The notes: generated from the sequence alone by a model not told the origin. Numbered from the stretch's first letter, positions 8,439 through 17,680 are shown. The stretch: DNA of 64,000 bases from Microbacterium sp. 3J1 (GCF_001049495.1 NZ_CDWI01000011.1:372001-436000); one strand, 5' to 3'. Numbers and translations: made by a program.

Positions 8439-8777
8439 TCACTTCCGCGCCCATCTCCTTCGCGGTGGCACCGTGCTCCACCGCCAGTGTTCGATCTCGC
8501 TCCTGTCCGCGTGCCGGAGGATCGGGTTACCGCGCACGCAGAGCCCCCAGAAGAGCACGCGCTCGCAGTCGAGACAGTCCACGAAGCTGACGATCGTGTA
8601 TTTCAGTTCTGACTCGAGCAGAGGGATCATGTCCTCGAGCGGGACGTCGCCACGCAGCTCGAGCATCCGGCCGGCGGCGACCCTGTCGATCAGGGCCTCC
8701 GTCGTCGCGTCGATCTCCCAGGGGAGCGGGCCGGTACCGGGTACCCCGGCCGAGTCGCAGGTCTTGCAGACGTTCAT
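8439..8777 (-). CDS. Hypothetical protein with CxxC pairs
   Basis: An unrecognised 112-residue protein. The start at 8777 gives MNVCKTCDSAG, putting a CxxC at residues 4-7. A second Cys pair lies in VDCLDCERVLFWGLCVRG, so a zinc-ribbon-like fold is plausible, with the remainder resembling a small alpha/beta domain. A CAGACT box six bases upstream (reverse strand, 8784-8789) matches the leaderless pattern with one mismatch. A longer frame to 8819 exists, but the Cys-bearing start is better placed. It faces ychF convergently. Confidence 0.6.
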   Translation of the reverse strand: MNVCKTCDSAGVPGTGPLPWEIDATTEALIDRVAAGRMLELRGDVPLEDMIPLLESELKYTIVSFVDCLDCERVLFWGLCVRGNPILRHADRSEIEHWRWSTVPPRRRWARK

Positions 8778-8915
8778 AGGTCCAGTCTGCGCGATGAGGT
8801 TTTCAGGTCCTGCCCCCAACCGGCCGACCCCGACGGCCGGCGTCCTGTCTCAAGGTCTCGGGCCAGGCAGATCCAGACGCGTACGCTGTGTGTGTTGCCG
8901 ATCGGAGGATTCGCC

Positions 8916-9071
8916 ATGTCTGACATCAACGAGCACATACCTGCCCCGGACGAGCCGTCAGTCCCGGAACTCGAACCCGACGAGATGATCGCTCCTCGAC
9001 CGGAGGAGGAGATCGCCGATGCCCTGCGGGCGAAACCCGACCTCGGGGACCACAGCAGGCACTCCGGCTGA
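8916..9071 (+). CDS. Small acidic, proline-rich protein (51 aa)
   Basis: A short gene with a strong GGAGG at 8904-8908 spaced seven bases before ATG, and a TACGCT -10 candidate around 8882 that would give a leader of roughly 25-30 bases. The 51-residue product is acidic and Pro/Glu rich (PAPDEPSVPELEPDEM, then RPEEEIADALRAKPDL), has no cysteine or membrane segment, and is probably disordered. Third-position GC fits the neighbours. Function unknown; an open frame with such a ribosome site is good but not conclusive evidence. Confidence 0.5.
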   Translation: MSDINEHIPAPDEPSVPELEPDEMIAPRPEEEIADALRAKPDLGDHSRHSG

Positions 9072-9206
9072 AATTGCTCCGCGCGGGAACTCGGTGCAAT
9101 CCGCTGCAACGACCAGCCGCGTTCCCGTTCAGCGTCTGCCCGAGTGGGCGACCATCGCCAGGGCCACTGCATGTCGTTATTGCGGGCTCGCATGCTGAGC
9201 CGCTGA

Positions 9207-9212
9207 TAGCGT
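9207..9212 (+). promoter_or_regulatory. -10 hexamer TAGCGT
   Basis: TAGCGT lies seven bases before the ATG at 9220, a near-leaderless arrangement. The preceding bases 9072-9206 contain no other recognised signal. Confidence 0.45.
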
Positions 9213-9219
9213 GCGGTCC

Positions 9220-9882
9220 ATGGATGAGTACCTCACTGTCGCGGGGGCCTCGTGGGATCCTGACCCGACTGCCGGCCAGTGGATCGGCCCGCTCCTCGAC
9301 GTCTTCGGCGCGACGCTCGGTCACGCCGTCCCCGCGGGGTACGAGACCTATGCCGTCGTTCCGATCCCGTGGGGAGAGGAGATGCCGGAGCGGCAGGACT
9401 ATCCGGTCCTCGAGGCGCTGCTCCAGCAACTCGCGCCCTTCACCGGCGCGCAGATCGTGCACACCGCGCTGTGGGAGGGGTGGGGATGGCTGTACGACCG
9501 CGACCAGGACCCGCGTACGGCGCCCGGATCCGCCGCCTTCGTCTTTCCCCATGATGAGGCGGCGCTCAGACAGGCGCAGGAGACGATGGCCCGCCGTCGT
9601 GTCGCGAGACCCGATGCTGCGCCGCTGATGCTCCCGGAGCGAAACTACTTCCTGTGGTCGGGCCCGCTCTCTTCCGTCGCAGCTCTGCGGCACAACGGCG
9701 ACATCCCCTCGCTGATCTGGCCGGAGGACCGATCGTGGTTCATCGGTGCCCCGATCTACACCAGCGACATCGCCGTGGGTGCTGACGGGCGCATCATCCG
9801 GACAGTCCTGGATGCGCCGGGACTCCATGCGCTGGGCGCACGCCGGGCGACGCGCGACGAGGTGCTTCAGGGCGACGACTGA
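9220..9882 (+). CDS. Conserved hypothetical protein, soluble
   Basis: A 220-residue soluble protein I do not recognise. It is rich in aromatic residues (ASWDPDPTAGQWIGPLL, then WEGWGWLYDRDQD and NYFLWSGPLSSV), has no signal peptide or membrane segment, and shows no catalytic signature that I can name. The start at 9220 is preferred over 9211 because of the TANNNT box seven bases upstream. It is followed after 91 bases by the hydrolase-fold gene on the same strand. Possibly an intracellular protein confined to actinobacteria. Confidence 0.6.
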   Translation: MDEYLTVAGASWDPDPTAGQWIGPLLDVFGATLGHAVPAGYETYAVVPIPWGEEMPERQDYPVLEALLQQLAPFTGAQIVHTALWEGWGWLYDRDQDPRTAPGSAAFVFPHDEAALRQAQETMARRRVARPDAAPLMLPERNYFLWSGPLSSVAALRHNGDIPSLIWPEDRSWFIGAPIYTSDIAVGADGRIIRTVLDAPGLHALGARRATRDEVLQGDD

Positions 9883-9973
9883 GCGCGCGCCTCGCACCGC
9901 CCGCGGAACCACGGCGACCCGCAGGATACGCTGGAGGGCGACCCCTGATGATCGAGCGAGGAGCCGCACGCCC

Positions 9974-10537
9974 ATGACCGACACCCAGATCTTCGAGCCG
10001 GACGGCCGCGCGATCCCCTTCGTCGACGAGGGAGACGGACCCGTCAAGCTGGTGCTCATCCAGGAGCAGGGTCTGGCCGCCGACGTGCTGGGCGTCGCCG
10101 CGCACTATCTCGCGGAGGAAGCCGGGTTCCACGTGCTCCGCATCGGCCACCGATCCGCAGCGGACGCGACGCTCGACGAGCGGGTCGCCGACGCGATCGC
10201 CGTCATCGACCACGTCGGCATCGGCGACACGTGGGTCGGCGGGCACGGTTTCGGCGGCACGATCGCGCGCGCCCTCGTCGCTGCGCATCCGGATCGGGCC
10301 AATGGCCTGCTGCTGCTCGGTGTGGAGGACGTCGACATCGAGGTCGCTCCCGCCATCCCCGTGCTGATCGTCCAGGGCACAGAGGACGTCGACACCCCCG
10401 CTGCCCACGCGGACGCCCTGCAGGCGTCGATCCCCGACCGGTCGAGCATCAAGACCATCGCCGGCGACCACCTGTTCCCGATGCACCACCCGATCGAGAC
10501 CGGCGTCATCATCGAGGAGTACCTGGACTGGGACTGA
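9974..10537 (+). CDS. Alpha/beta-hydrolase-fold protein lacking the serine nucleophile
   Basis: A 187-residue protein with a compact alpha/beta-hydrolase layout. The nucleophile elbow, normally GxSxG, reads GGHGFGGT near residue 92, so glycine stands where serine should be. The later acid position (VQGTEDVDTP) and the histidine loop (IAGDHLFPMHH) are still present. It is also short for the fold and lacks a cap domain. By sequence it should not work as an ordinary serine hydrolase; a binding or scaffold role is possible. GAGGAG lies about ten bases before the ATG. Confidence 0.7.
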   Translation: MTDTQIFEPDGRAIPFVDEGDGPVKLVLIQEQGLAADVLGVAAHYLAEEAGFHVLRIGHRSAADATLDERVADAIAVIDHVGIGDTWVGGHGFGGTIARALVAAHPDRANGLLLLGVEDVDIEVAPAIPVLIVQGTEDVDTPAAHADALQASIPDRSSIKTIAGDHLFPMHHPIETGVIIEEYLDWD

Positions 10538-10739
10538 TCCGCATGGCTGCGGCGGGGCGCACCGTCGTCCACGCGATCGATCTTCAGGCGGGTGTGTCAC
10601 CGCCGGATGCATCGACGAGCACGGTGTGCTAGCCCGCGCGGCCGCGCTGGTCGAGCGCTCGCGGTGGCCGCGCATGACCGCGTGGTGTTCTGAGCCGGTC
10701 GCCATCCGAACGCTCCTTCCGTCCTGAGAGGATGGTCCG

Positions 10740-12404
<1,665 letters not shown>

Positions 12405-12405
12405 C

Positions 12406-12750
12406 TCAGCGCCCCTGGCGCTTCTTGTACGGCTTGGGCTGACCCTTGACGACGGGCGCGCGGCCCTTGCCCTTCGATGCCTTCGCCTTGCCGCCGGCCG
12501 GAGCCGCGGTCTTCGGCGCGGGCGGGGGAGCAGCGGCCACCGTCGCGCGGGCTTCGACGAGGAACAGCTCACCGACGCTCGTCAGACGAGGCGTGCCCTC
12601 GCGCTTGACCAGGACATGACCCACCTCGTCCTCGAGCTTGTCGAGTGACGTGTAGAGCGACGCCAGCGGGATCTCCAGCTGCTCGGCGGCGCGAGGGAAG
12701 TGCAGTGTGTCCGCGAGGACGACGAACCGACGCAGCAGTGCGAGCTTCAT
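12406..12750 (-). CDS. LysR-type HTH protein without effector domain, basic tail
   Basis: A 114-residue protein with only the N-terminal winged helix-turn-helix of LysR regulators: LLRRFVVLADTLHFPRAAEQ followed by LASLYTSLDKLEDEVG, ending near residue 65. In place of the roughly 230-residue co-inducer domain it has a low-complexity Ala/Pro/Lys tail (PPPAPKTAAPAGGKAKASKG) ending KPYKKRQGR. A basic tail could bind nucleic acid nonspecifically, as in nucleoid proteins. The frame ends cleanly, so this is not an obvious frameshift remnant. Its convergent neighbour is the ABC-F gene. Confidence 0.75.
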   Translation of the reverse strand: MKLALLRRFVVLADTLHFPRAAEQLEIPLASLYTSLDKLEDEVGHVLVKREGTPRLTSVGELFLVEARATVAAAPPPAPKTAAPAGGKAKASKGKGRAPVVKGQPKPYKKRQGR

Positions 12751-12869
12751 GAGCGAGTGTTCCTCTCAGAGCACGGCGATCGTGCGTTCCGCCACCCAGC
12801 CTACGCAAGAGGGGAGCGGACGCACGGATGCCGCGGCTCGATGAGCCGCGGCATCCGGTGTGGTACGTG

Positions 12870-13169
12870 TCAGACGGCCTGAGGGAGCACCGCGAACGAC
12901 ACGGCTCCCTCGTCGTCAACGCCGGCGTCGAGGATCTTGTCGTCGAGGGCGGCGGCGGCGGTCTCATCGAGGAAGAGGCGTGTGCCCGAGACCTCGACGA
13001 CCTGATCTGCCGGCTCGGGATCAGGTGTGACCAGGACGGCGAGGCGAGCGCCTCCGTCGGGGCCGGGATCCGGAGTCGAATGGATGCGAAGCCCTGCGTC
13101 GGATGCGTCGGTCTGACGGCTGACGAGGGTGTTCACGATGGCGGTTGCGTTATCGGTGAGGGTGAGCAC
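12870..13169 (-). CDS. HesB/IscA-like protein without cysteines
   Basis: A 99-residue protein with the HesB/IscA outline: LTLTDNATAIVNTLVSRQ at the N-terminus, a central GLRIHSTPDPGPDGGARLAV strand region, then VSGTRLFLDETAAAALDDK. In true A-type iron-sulfur carriers one Cys sits in the centre and two near the C-terminus; this protein has none. It therefore cannot bind a cluster in the normal way. The GTG at 13169 is chosen because AAGGAGAG lies just upstream; it gives VLTLTDN. No isc or suf gene is nearby. Confidence 0.7.
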   Translation of the reverse strand: MLTLTDNATAIVNTLVSRQTDASDAGLRIHSTPDPGPDGGARLAVLVTPDPEPADQVVEVSGTRLFLDETAAAALDDKILDAGVDDEGAVSFAVLPQAV

Positions 13170-13263
13170 GAGACTCTCCTTCCGGTTGCGGACACGAGGC
13201 GGACGCGACGTGTCCGGGCCACGATTCCGCATCCGTCAGCCGGTTTTCAACCCGACGCGCCCA

Positions 13264-13758
13264 TTAGGAGCGGTCTCCCACCTGACGCAGAGGTTTTCTC
13301 AGGAAGACCTGCTCCGTGCCGTCTCCGTCGGGGATCCGCTGGCTCTCGCGGTAGCCGCACGCCTCGTACAGCCGGATGTTCGCCTCGCTGAGACTGCCGG
13401 TGAAGAGCTCGGCGACGTCGGCCGTCGATGCCTTCTCCGCCGCGTCCAGGAGCGTGCGCCCGATGCCCTCTCCCTGCATGTCGGGGGCGATGGCGATGCG
13501 GCCGATCAGCAGCATCCCGTCGGACTCGACGTATCGGATCGCGCCGACGAGGCGACCTCCGATGCGAGCTGTGAGCCCGCTGCCCGCGCGGAGCTCCGAC
13601 TCCACCTCGGCAAGGGTCTGCGTCAGCGGGGGCATGTCGGCGCTGCCGTAGATCTGCGCCTCCGACACGAACGCCGCGCGCTGCAGGGTGAGCACCTCTC
13701 CGGCATCCGTCTCGCTGATCGGGGCGATGACGAGCTCCGCACTCTTCTTCTCTGACAT
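13264..13758 (-). CDS. GNAT-family N-acetyltransferase
   Basis: Acetyl-CoA-dependent N-acyltransferase of unknown substrate. The core motif A is IGRIAIAPDMQGEGIGRTLL near residue 90, followed by SLSEANIRLYEACGYRESQR, the usual motif B region. The start at 13758 (MSEKKSAEL) has GGGAGG spaced seven bases. An in-frame ATG at 13779 has an identical ribosome-binding segment because a 21-base unit is duplicated, so a seven-residue longer form (MPPGGTQ added) is equally possible. It is monocistronic. Confidence 0.85.
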   Translation of the reverse strand: MSEKKSAELVIAPISETDAGEVLTLQRAAFVSEAQIYGSADMPPLTQTLAEVESELRAGSGLTARIGGRLVGAIRYVESDGMLLIGRIAIAPDMQGEGIGRTLLDAAEKASTADVAELFTGSLSEANIRLYEACGYRESQRIPDGDGTEQVFLRKPLRQVGDRS

Positions 13759-13760
13759 CT

Positions 13761-13794
13761 GTGTTCCTCCCGGAGGCATCGGTGTTCCTCCCGG
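13761..13794 (-). repeat. Tandem duplication of ribosome-binding site and start codon
   Basis: The 13-base unit 13761-13773 recurs at 13782-13794, a period of 21 bases. Each copy contains the GGGAGG Shine-Dalgarno (reverse strand) and each is followed by an in-frame ATG (13758 and 13779). Confidence 0.85.
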
Positions 13795-13882
13795 TCGCCA
13801 CCTTCGGTCAGGGGTGAGGCAGTGTCAACCCCCTCGATTCCGCGCGTGCGTGTCGTTAGCGTCGCGGTCAGGAGGTCAACAC

Positions 13883-14443
13883 ATGGCTGAGAACAAGAAG
13901 ACGACCGACGCGAAGAAGAGCGCGACCGCTGCGCCGACGAAGCGTGGCGCGAAGACGACCAGGCGCCAGAACGCGGAGAAGGGCTTCACCGCCTCTCCGA
14001 CCCTGGCCGCCAACCTGCAGACGGTGCTCGTCGACCTCGTCGAGCTGTCTCTCCAGGGCAAGCAGGCTCACTGGAACGTCGTCGGACGGAACTTCCGCGA
14101 CACCCATCGCCAGCTCGACGAGATCATCGATGCGGCCCGCACCTTCAGCGACACGGTCGCCGAGCGGATGCGCGCTCTGCACGCCGTCCCGGACGGACGC
14201 ACGGACACGATCGCCGAGACCACGTCGCTTCCGGCCTTCCCTGCGGGAGAGGTCTCCACGACCGACACCATCGATCTCGTGACCGCGCGGCTCGACGCCG
14301 TGGTCGCGACCATGCGCAGCGTTCACGACGAGGTCGACGAGGAGGATCCGACGTCCGCGGACATCCTGCACGCCGTCATCGAGAGCCTCGAGCAGTTCGC
14401 GTGGATGGTCAGCGCCGAGAATCGGAGTCCCGCCGGCCGCTGA
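13883..14443 (+). CDS. dps: Dps-family DNA-protecting ferritin
   Basis: Miniferritin that forms dodecamers, oxidises and stores iron, and protects DNA under starvation or oxidative stress. The ferroxidase region is clear: QAHWNVVGRNFRDTHRQLDE near residues 62-81, supplying the conserved His, Asp and Glu at the subunit interface. The N-terminal 35 residues are rich in Lys, Thr and Arg (KKTTDAKKSATAAPTKRG), a DNA-binding tail like those in other actinobacterial Dps proteins. A strong AGGAGG precedes ATG 13883. It is convergent with the DUF6328 gene, 21 bases away. Confidence 0.92.
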   Translation: MAENKKTTDAKKSATAAPTKRGAKTTRRQNAEKGFTASPTLAANLQTVLVDLVELSLQGKQAHWNVVGRNFRDTHRQLDEIIDAARTFSDTVAERMRALHAVPDGRTDTIAETTSLPAFPAGEVSTTDTIDLVTARLDAVVATMRSVHDEVDEEDPTSADILHAVIESLEQFAWMVSAENRSPAGR

Positions 14444-14464
14444 CGCCTCACGCGGCGGTGGCGG

Positions 14465-14986
14465 TCAGGCCTGCCGGCGATCGAGCGCTCTGCGGATCAT
14501 CCGCGGGAGCAGAAGCCAGAGCAGGCCGACCGCGACCACCGAGGCGATGAGGGCGACGAGCCCGGCCCTGCGGTCGACGGTGAAATCGATGATGAGCGTT
14601 GTGACGCCGATGGTCAGGGCCGCGATCACGACCAGATCGATCTTGACGATCCGCGCCGCGACCTTCACGAGCTCGGGCTTGCGGCGGCGACCGAACAGAG
14701 CGCGATGCATGCCGACCGGGGCCAACGCGAGAATGGTGGCGAGGGCGGCGAGTGCGACGAGTACCACGTACACGTCGCGCTGGAAGAGGTCCATGTCCTC
14801 GAAACGAGGCTGGAACGCCACAGCGAGGAGGAAGCCCGTGAGGATCTGCGTGCCGGTCTGCATGACCCGTAGCTCCTGGAGCAGTTCGTCCCAGTTGCGG
14901 TCCGCGCGCTCGTTGGGCGTCTCGTCGCGACCGTCCTGCCGATCGTCGTGGGCGATCGGCGACGGAGGGCGTTCATCGGGTGTCAT
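14465..14986 (-). CDS. DUF6328-family membrane protein
   Basis: A 173-residue membrane protein. After a hydrophilic N-terminus come LLQELRVMQTGTQILTGFLL (first helix and conserved Gln-rich start), a helix near 72-92, and two more near 118-138 and 142-160, giving four membrane segments. The pattern RVMQTGTQIL with AFQPRF is the one I associate with DUF6328. Function unknown. A GAGACT box six bases before the start resembles the leaderless promoter with a first-base mismatch. It is convergent with dps. Confidence 0.75.
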   Translation of the reverse strand: MTPDERPPSPIAHDDRQDGRDETPNERADRNWDELLQELRVMQTGTQILTGFLLAVAFQPRFEDMDLFQRDVYVVLVALAALATILALAPVGMHRALFGRRRKPELVKVAARIVKIDLVVIAALTIGVTTLIIDFTVDRRAGLVALIASVVAVGLLWLLLPRMIRRALDRRQA

Positions 14987-15055
14987 GAGGCCAGTCTCCC
15001 GGTCGCGCTTCCGCGATGTCCAGCCTCTTGCATGTCACGTCCGACGGGTGTCGCG

Positions 15056-15277
15056 ATGACGCTCCCTCCGATCCGCGAATGGTGGCCGGAACTGTCCGTC
15101 GAGGGCCGCGTCGATGCGCTCGATCACGCCCCGCATCTGGGCGAGATCGCCAGAGAGGAGATCAGAGCCATCACCGGTGCGGTCGTCGGCATGAAGGAGA
15201 CGCTGTCGGATGAGGACCTCGACTACGCGCGGGCGGATGCCGCGGCGCAGGTCGACGACGAGTCACCCGAGGAGTGA
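15056..15277 (+). CDS. Small hypothetical protein (73 aa)
   Basis: A 73-residue soluble protein, MTLPPIREWWPELS at the N-terminus, mostly helical and acidic (DALDHAPHLGEIAREEIRAI, ending DDESPEE). No recognised domain. A longer frame reaches 14948, but that part runs over the promoter of the divergent DUF6328 gene and has unlikely composition. No good ribosome site or TANNNT box is seen before 15056, so the start is uncertain. It ends ten bases before the convergent acyltransferase stop. Confidence 0.5.
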   Translation: MTLPPIREWWPELSVEGRVDALDHAPHLGEIAREEIRAITGAVVGMKETLSDEDLDYARADAAAQVDDESPEE

Positions 15278-15287
15278 TCGGCGGGCG

Positions 15288-15872
15288 TCAGGCCTCTGCG
15301 GCACCGGCGACCTCTTCGCGGAGACGGGGGACGGCCCGACGTTCGGGGCGGAGTCCTGCCTTGTCCGCATAGAAGGCGCGGATGCGGTCCATGTCGGCAG
15401 GGACGTCGCCGCTGAGTTCGAGCGTGGGTCCGAGACCTGTGGTCATCGTCGTGCGGTCGACGAACCCGAGGGTCACCGGCATCCCGGTCTCCCGGGCGAT
15501 GCGATAGAAGCCGGACTTCCAATAGGCGTTTCCGCCTCGGGTGCCGTCAGGGGTGATCACGAGTCCGAAGACACCGCCGGTGTGCACCTGTGCCACGACG
15601 TCGTTGACGACCCGGGCGGGGTCGGATCGATCGACGGGGATGCCGCCGAGCCGCCGCATGATCGGACCGCGCCACCCGCGGAAGAGACTGCTCTTGCCCA
15701 GCCAATGGACCTCGATGCCCAGCCGCCATGCGATCGCCAGCATCAACACGAAGTCCCAATTCGAGGTGTGCGGCGCACCGATGAGGATGGTGGGCCGCGT
15801 GGGGGTCGCCTCGGCGGTCAGCCTCCAGCGGCTGAAGAACCAGAACAGGCGGGCGATGAGTCTCTTGAGCAC
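15288..15872 (-). CDS. PlsC-like lysophospholipid acyltransferase
   Basis: Glycerolipid acyltransferase-fold protein of 194 residues. The HX4D catalytic pair is in GAPHTSNWDFVLML near residue 34, block II in FRGWRGPIMRRLGGIPVDR, and block III appears as TPDGTRG, a variant of EGTR common in small bacterial homologues. It has an N-terminal amphipathic helix (LKRLIARLFWFFSRW), suiting a peripheral membrane enzyme. The acceptor is unknown. The start is GTG 15872, supported by a leaderless promoter box. It diverges from the 49-residue Cys protein. Confidence 0.82.
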   Translation of the reverse strand: MLKRLIARLFWFFSRWRLTAEATPTRPTILIGAPHTSNWDFVLMLAIAWRLGIEVHWLGKSSLFRGWRGPIMRRLGGIPVDRSDPARVVNDVVAQVHTGGVFGLVITPDGTRGGNAYWKSGFYRIARETGMPVTLGFVDRTTMTTGLGPTLELSGDVPADMDRIRAFYADKAGLRPERRAVPRLREEVAGAAEA

Positions 15873-15878
15873 AGGTCA

Positions 15879-15884
15879 ACGGTA
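15879..15884 (-). promoter_or_regulatory. -10 hexamer TACCGT, leaderless spacing
   Basis: On the reverse strand TACCGT is followed by six bases and the GTG start at 15872. It resolves the start of the acyltransferase gene. Confidence 0.55.
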
Positions 15885-15964
15885 GGGGGAACACCTATCG
15901 ATCGTCTGCCGGTTGCGGCCGGGCCCAGGAAGGAGATATCGGCGCCGGGGTGCACCAGCAGGCG

Positions 15965-15970
15965 TACCAT
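15965..15970 (+). promoter_or_regulatory. -10 hexamer TACCAT, leaderless spacing
   Basis: TACCAT ends exactly six bases before ATG 15977, the same geometry as at glpX, dapE and tatB. This is the main evidence that the short downstream frame is a gene. Confidence 0.55.
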
Positions 15971-15976
15971 CGAAGG

Positions 15977-16126
15977 ATGTCTCAGACACAGGTACCCGTG
16001 GAGCAGGTCGCACCGGCCGTGCTCGAGCCGTTGCCCGGCGCTTCGAACCTGCTCGACGACGCCGCGGCGGGTTACTGCAGCGGTGGCGTCTGCCACCTCC
16101 CGGCGCCCAAGACTCCCACGGAGTAA
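15977..16126 (+). CDS. 49-residue Cys-containing small protein
   Basis: Short gene with a promoter of the local leaderless type and a hairpin after its TAA stop. The product starts MSQTQVPVEQVAPAVLEPLP, has a helical LLDDAAAG, and then GYCSGGVCHLPAPK before the C-terminus. The two cysteines and the histidine form CX4CH. There is no signal peptide, no membrane helix and no RiPP maturation gene nearby. Roles to consider are a metal- or redox-active small protein or a regulatory peptide. I know no named family for it. It lies between the divergent acyltransferase and a convergent MFS gene. Confidence 0.55.
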   Translation: MSQTQVPVEQVAPAVLEPLPGASNLLDDAAAGYCSGGVCHLPAPKTPTE

Positions 16127-16138
16127 TTCCCTGGGGGA

Positions 16139-16159
16139 GCCCCCTCGCGAAGAGGGGGC
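16139..16159. terminator. GC hairpin after the 49-residue gene
   Basis: Arms 16139-16146 and 16152-16159 (GCCCCCTC with GAGGGGGC) close a five-base GCGAA loop. It lies between the short gene and the convergent MFS stop at 16202. No U-run follows, so it may act with Rho or stabilise a 3' end. Confidence 0.5.
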
Positions 16160-16201
16160 CCGCTCCGCGAGGGTCAGCGCCGTCGAGCGACCGAGCGCCG
16201 T

Positions 16202-17680
16202 TCAGTGACCGACGTGGACGTCTCCCGCCACATCGTCGGCCGGCTTGCTGACGAAGGCGCTCAGCGCGACGGCCGCCAGCGAGATGATCGCCGCGATGAG
16301 GAAGGCCATGCGTGCGCCGGGAGCCCCGGCGGCAGCGGTCGAGAGTCCCTCGGCTTCGCCCGTGTGGAGGATGGCCGAGTAGGTGACGGTGAGCACGGCG
16401 ACGCCGGCCGCTCCGCCGACCTGCTGCAGCGTGTTCAGCACGGCCGAACCGTGGGAGTAGAGCGAGCGCTGCAGCGAGCCGAGCGACGCCGAGAACAGGG
16501 GCGTGAAGGACATCGCGAGTCCGACCGACATCGCGGCCTGGACGATGATCAGCACCCACCAGACGGTGTGCTCGCCGACCGTCGAGTAGTAGAACAGGGC
16601 GGCCGACACGAGGATCGTGCCCGGGATGAGCAGCGGACGCGTGCCGCGCGCGTCGTACACGCGACCCATGATCGGACCCAGCAGACCCATGAGCACCGAC
16701 CCGGGGAGCAGGATCAGACCGGACTGGAGCGCGTTGAGACCCGCCACGTTCTGCAGGTACTGAGGCAGCAGGGTCAGGGTGCCGAACATGGACAGCGCCA
16801 GGATCGTCATGATGACCACGGAGAGAGTGAAGTTCGCCGAACGGAACACCCGGAGGTCGAGGAGCGCGTCGTCCACGCGCTGCAGCAGGAGCTGGCGCCA
16901 GACGAACAGGCCGAGCGACGCTGCGCCCACGACGAGGGAGACCACGCCCACGGTCTCTCCCGAGCCGCCGTGCCCGCCGAACTGGCTGAGGCCGAACACG
17001 ATGCCGCCGAATCCGAGGGCGGCGAGGGGGATGGACAGCACGTCGAGCGGGACCTTGCGGGTCTCGCCGAGGTTCGTCATCCACTTCGCGCCCATCAGGA
17101 GGGAGACGATCGCGATCGGAAGCACGATCGCGAAGAGCGCACGCCAGTTGAGGGTCTCGAGCACGGCGCCGGCGAGCGTGGGCCCGATGGCGGGCGCGAG
17201 CGAGATCACGAGGCCGACGCGGCCCATCATGCGGCCTCGCGACCGCGGCGGCACGACGTTCATGATGGTCGTCATGAGCAGCGGCATCATGATGCCGGTG
17301 CCCGCCGCCTGGATCACGCGGCCGACCAGGAGGACCTCGAAGCCGGGCGCGACGAGCGCGACGAGGGTTCCGAGCGAGAAGGAGATCATCGCGGCGATGA
17401 ACACCTGGCGCGTGGTGAAGCGCTGCAGGATGAAGCCCGTCGTCGGGATCACGACCGCCATCGTCAGCATGAAGGCGCTCGTCAGCCACTGTCCGAGCTC
17501 GGGCGGGATGCCGAGGTCCTCGTTGAGATGCGGGATCGCGATGCCCATCGTGGTCTCGTTGAGGATCGCGACGAACGCCGCGACGAGCAGCAGCCAGATG
17601 ACGCGCATGTCGCTGCGTGAGATGTCGCCTCCCGCAGTGCTCGGGGGCGTGGTGATCGAACCGGTGTCGACGGCAGACAT
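16202..17680 (-). CDS. DHA2-type MFS multidrug transporter
   Basis: Proton-driven drug efflux pump of the EmrB/QacA type, 492 residues with about 14 hydrophobic segments. Motif C-like GLVISLAPAIGPTLAGAVLE lies near residue 150, and the loop motif FTTRQVF with GRVIQAAGTG is in the first half. The start at 17680 (MSAVDTGS) has CAGGAGG spaced four bases; a longer frame to 17761 has no ribosome site. The substrate cannot be told. It diverges from the ABC exporter gene, making a pair of multidrug-type exporters around one intergenic region. Confidence 0.9.
   Translation of the reverse strand: MSAVDTGSITTPPSTAGGDISRSDMRVIWLLLVAAFVAILNETTMGIAIPHLNEDLGIPPELGQWLTSAFMLTMAVVIPTTGFILQRFTTRQVFIAAMISFSLGTLVALVAPGFEVLLVGRVIQAAGTGIMMPLLMTTIMNVVPPRSRGRMMGRVGLVISLAPAIGPTLAGAVLETLNWRALFAIVLPIAIVSLLMGAKWMTNLGETRKVPLDVLSIPLAALGFGGIVFGLSQFGGHGGSGETVGVVSLVVGAASLGLFVWRQLLLQRVDDALLDLRVFRSANFTLSVVIMTILALSMFGTLTLLPQYLQNVAGLNALQSGLILLPGSVLMGLLGPIMGRVYDARGTRPLLIPGTILVSAALFYYSTVGEHTVWWVLIIVQAAMSVGLAMSFTPLFSASLGSLQRSLYSHGSAVLNTLQQVGGAAGVAVLTVTYSAILHTGEAEGLSTAAAGAPGARMAFLIAAIISLAAVALSAFVSKPADDVAGDVHVGH

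Noticed and set aside
10543..10632. 29-codon frame after the hydrolase-fold gene
   Set aside because: No ribosome site and no promoter signature; probably chance.
15977..16126. RiPP precursor (mycofactocin-like) reading of the 49-residue protein
   Set aside because: No radical-SAM, recognition-element or protease gene nearby, and the C-terminus lacks the known core motif.
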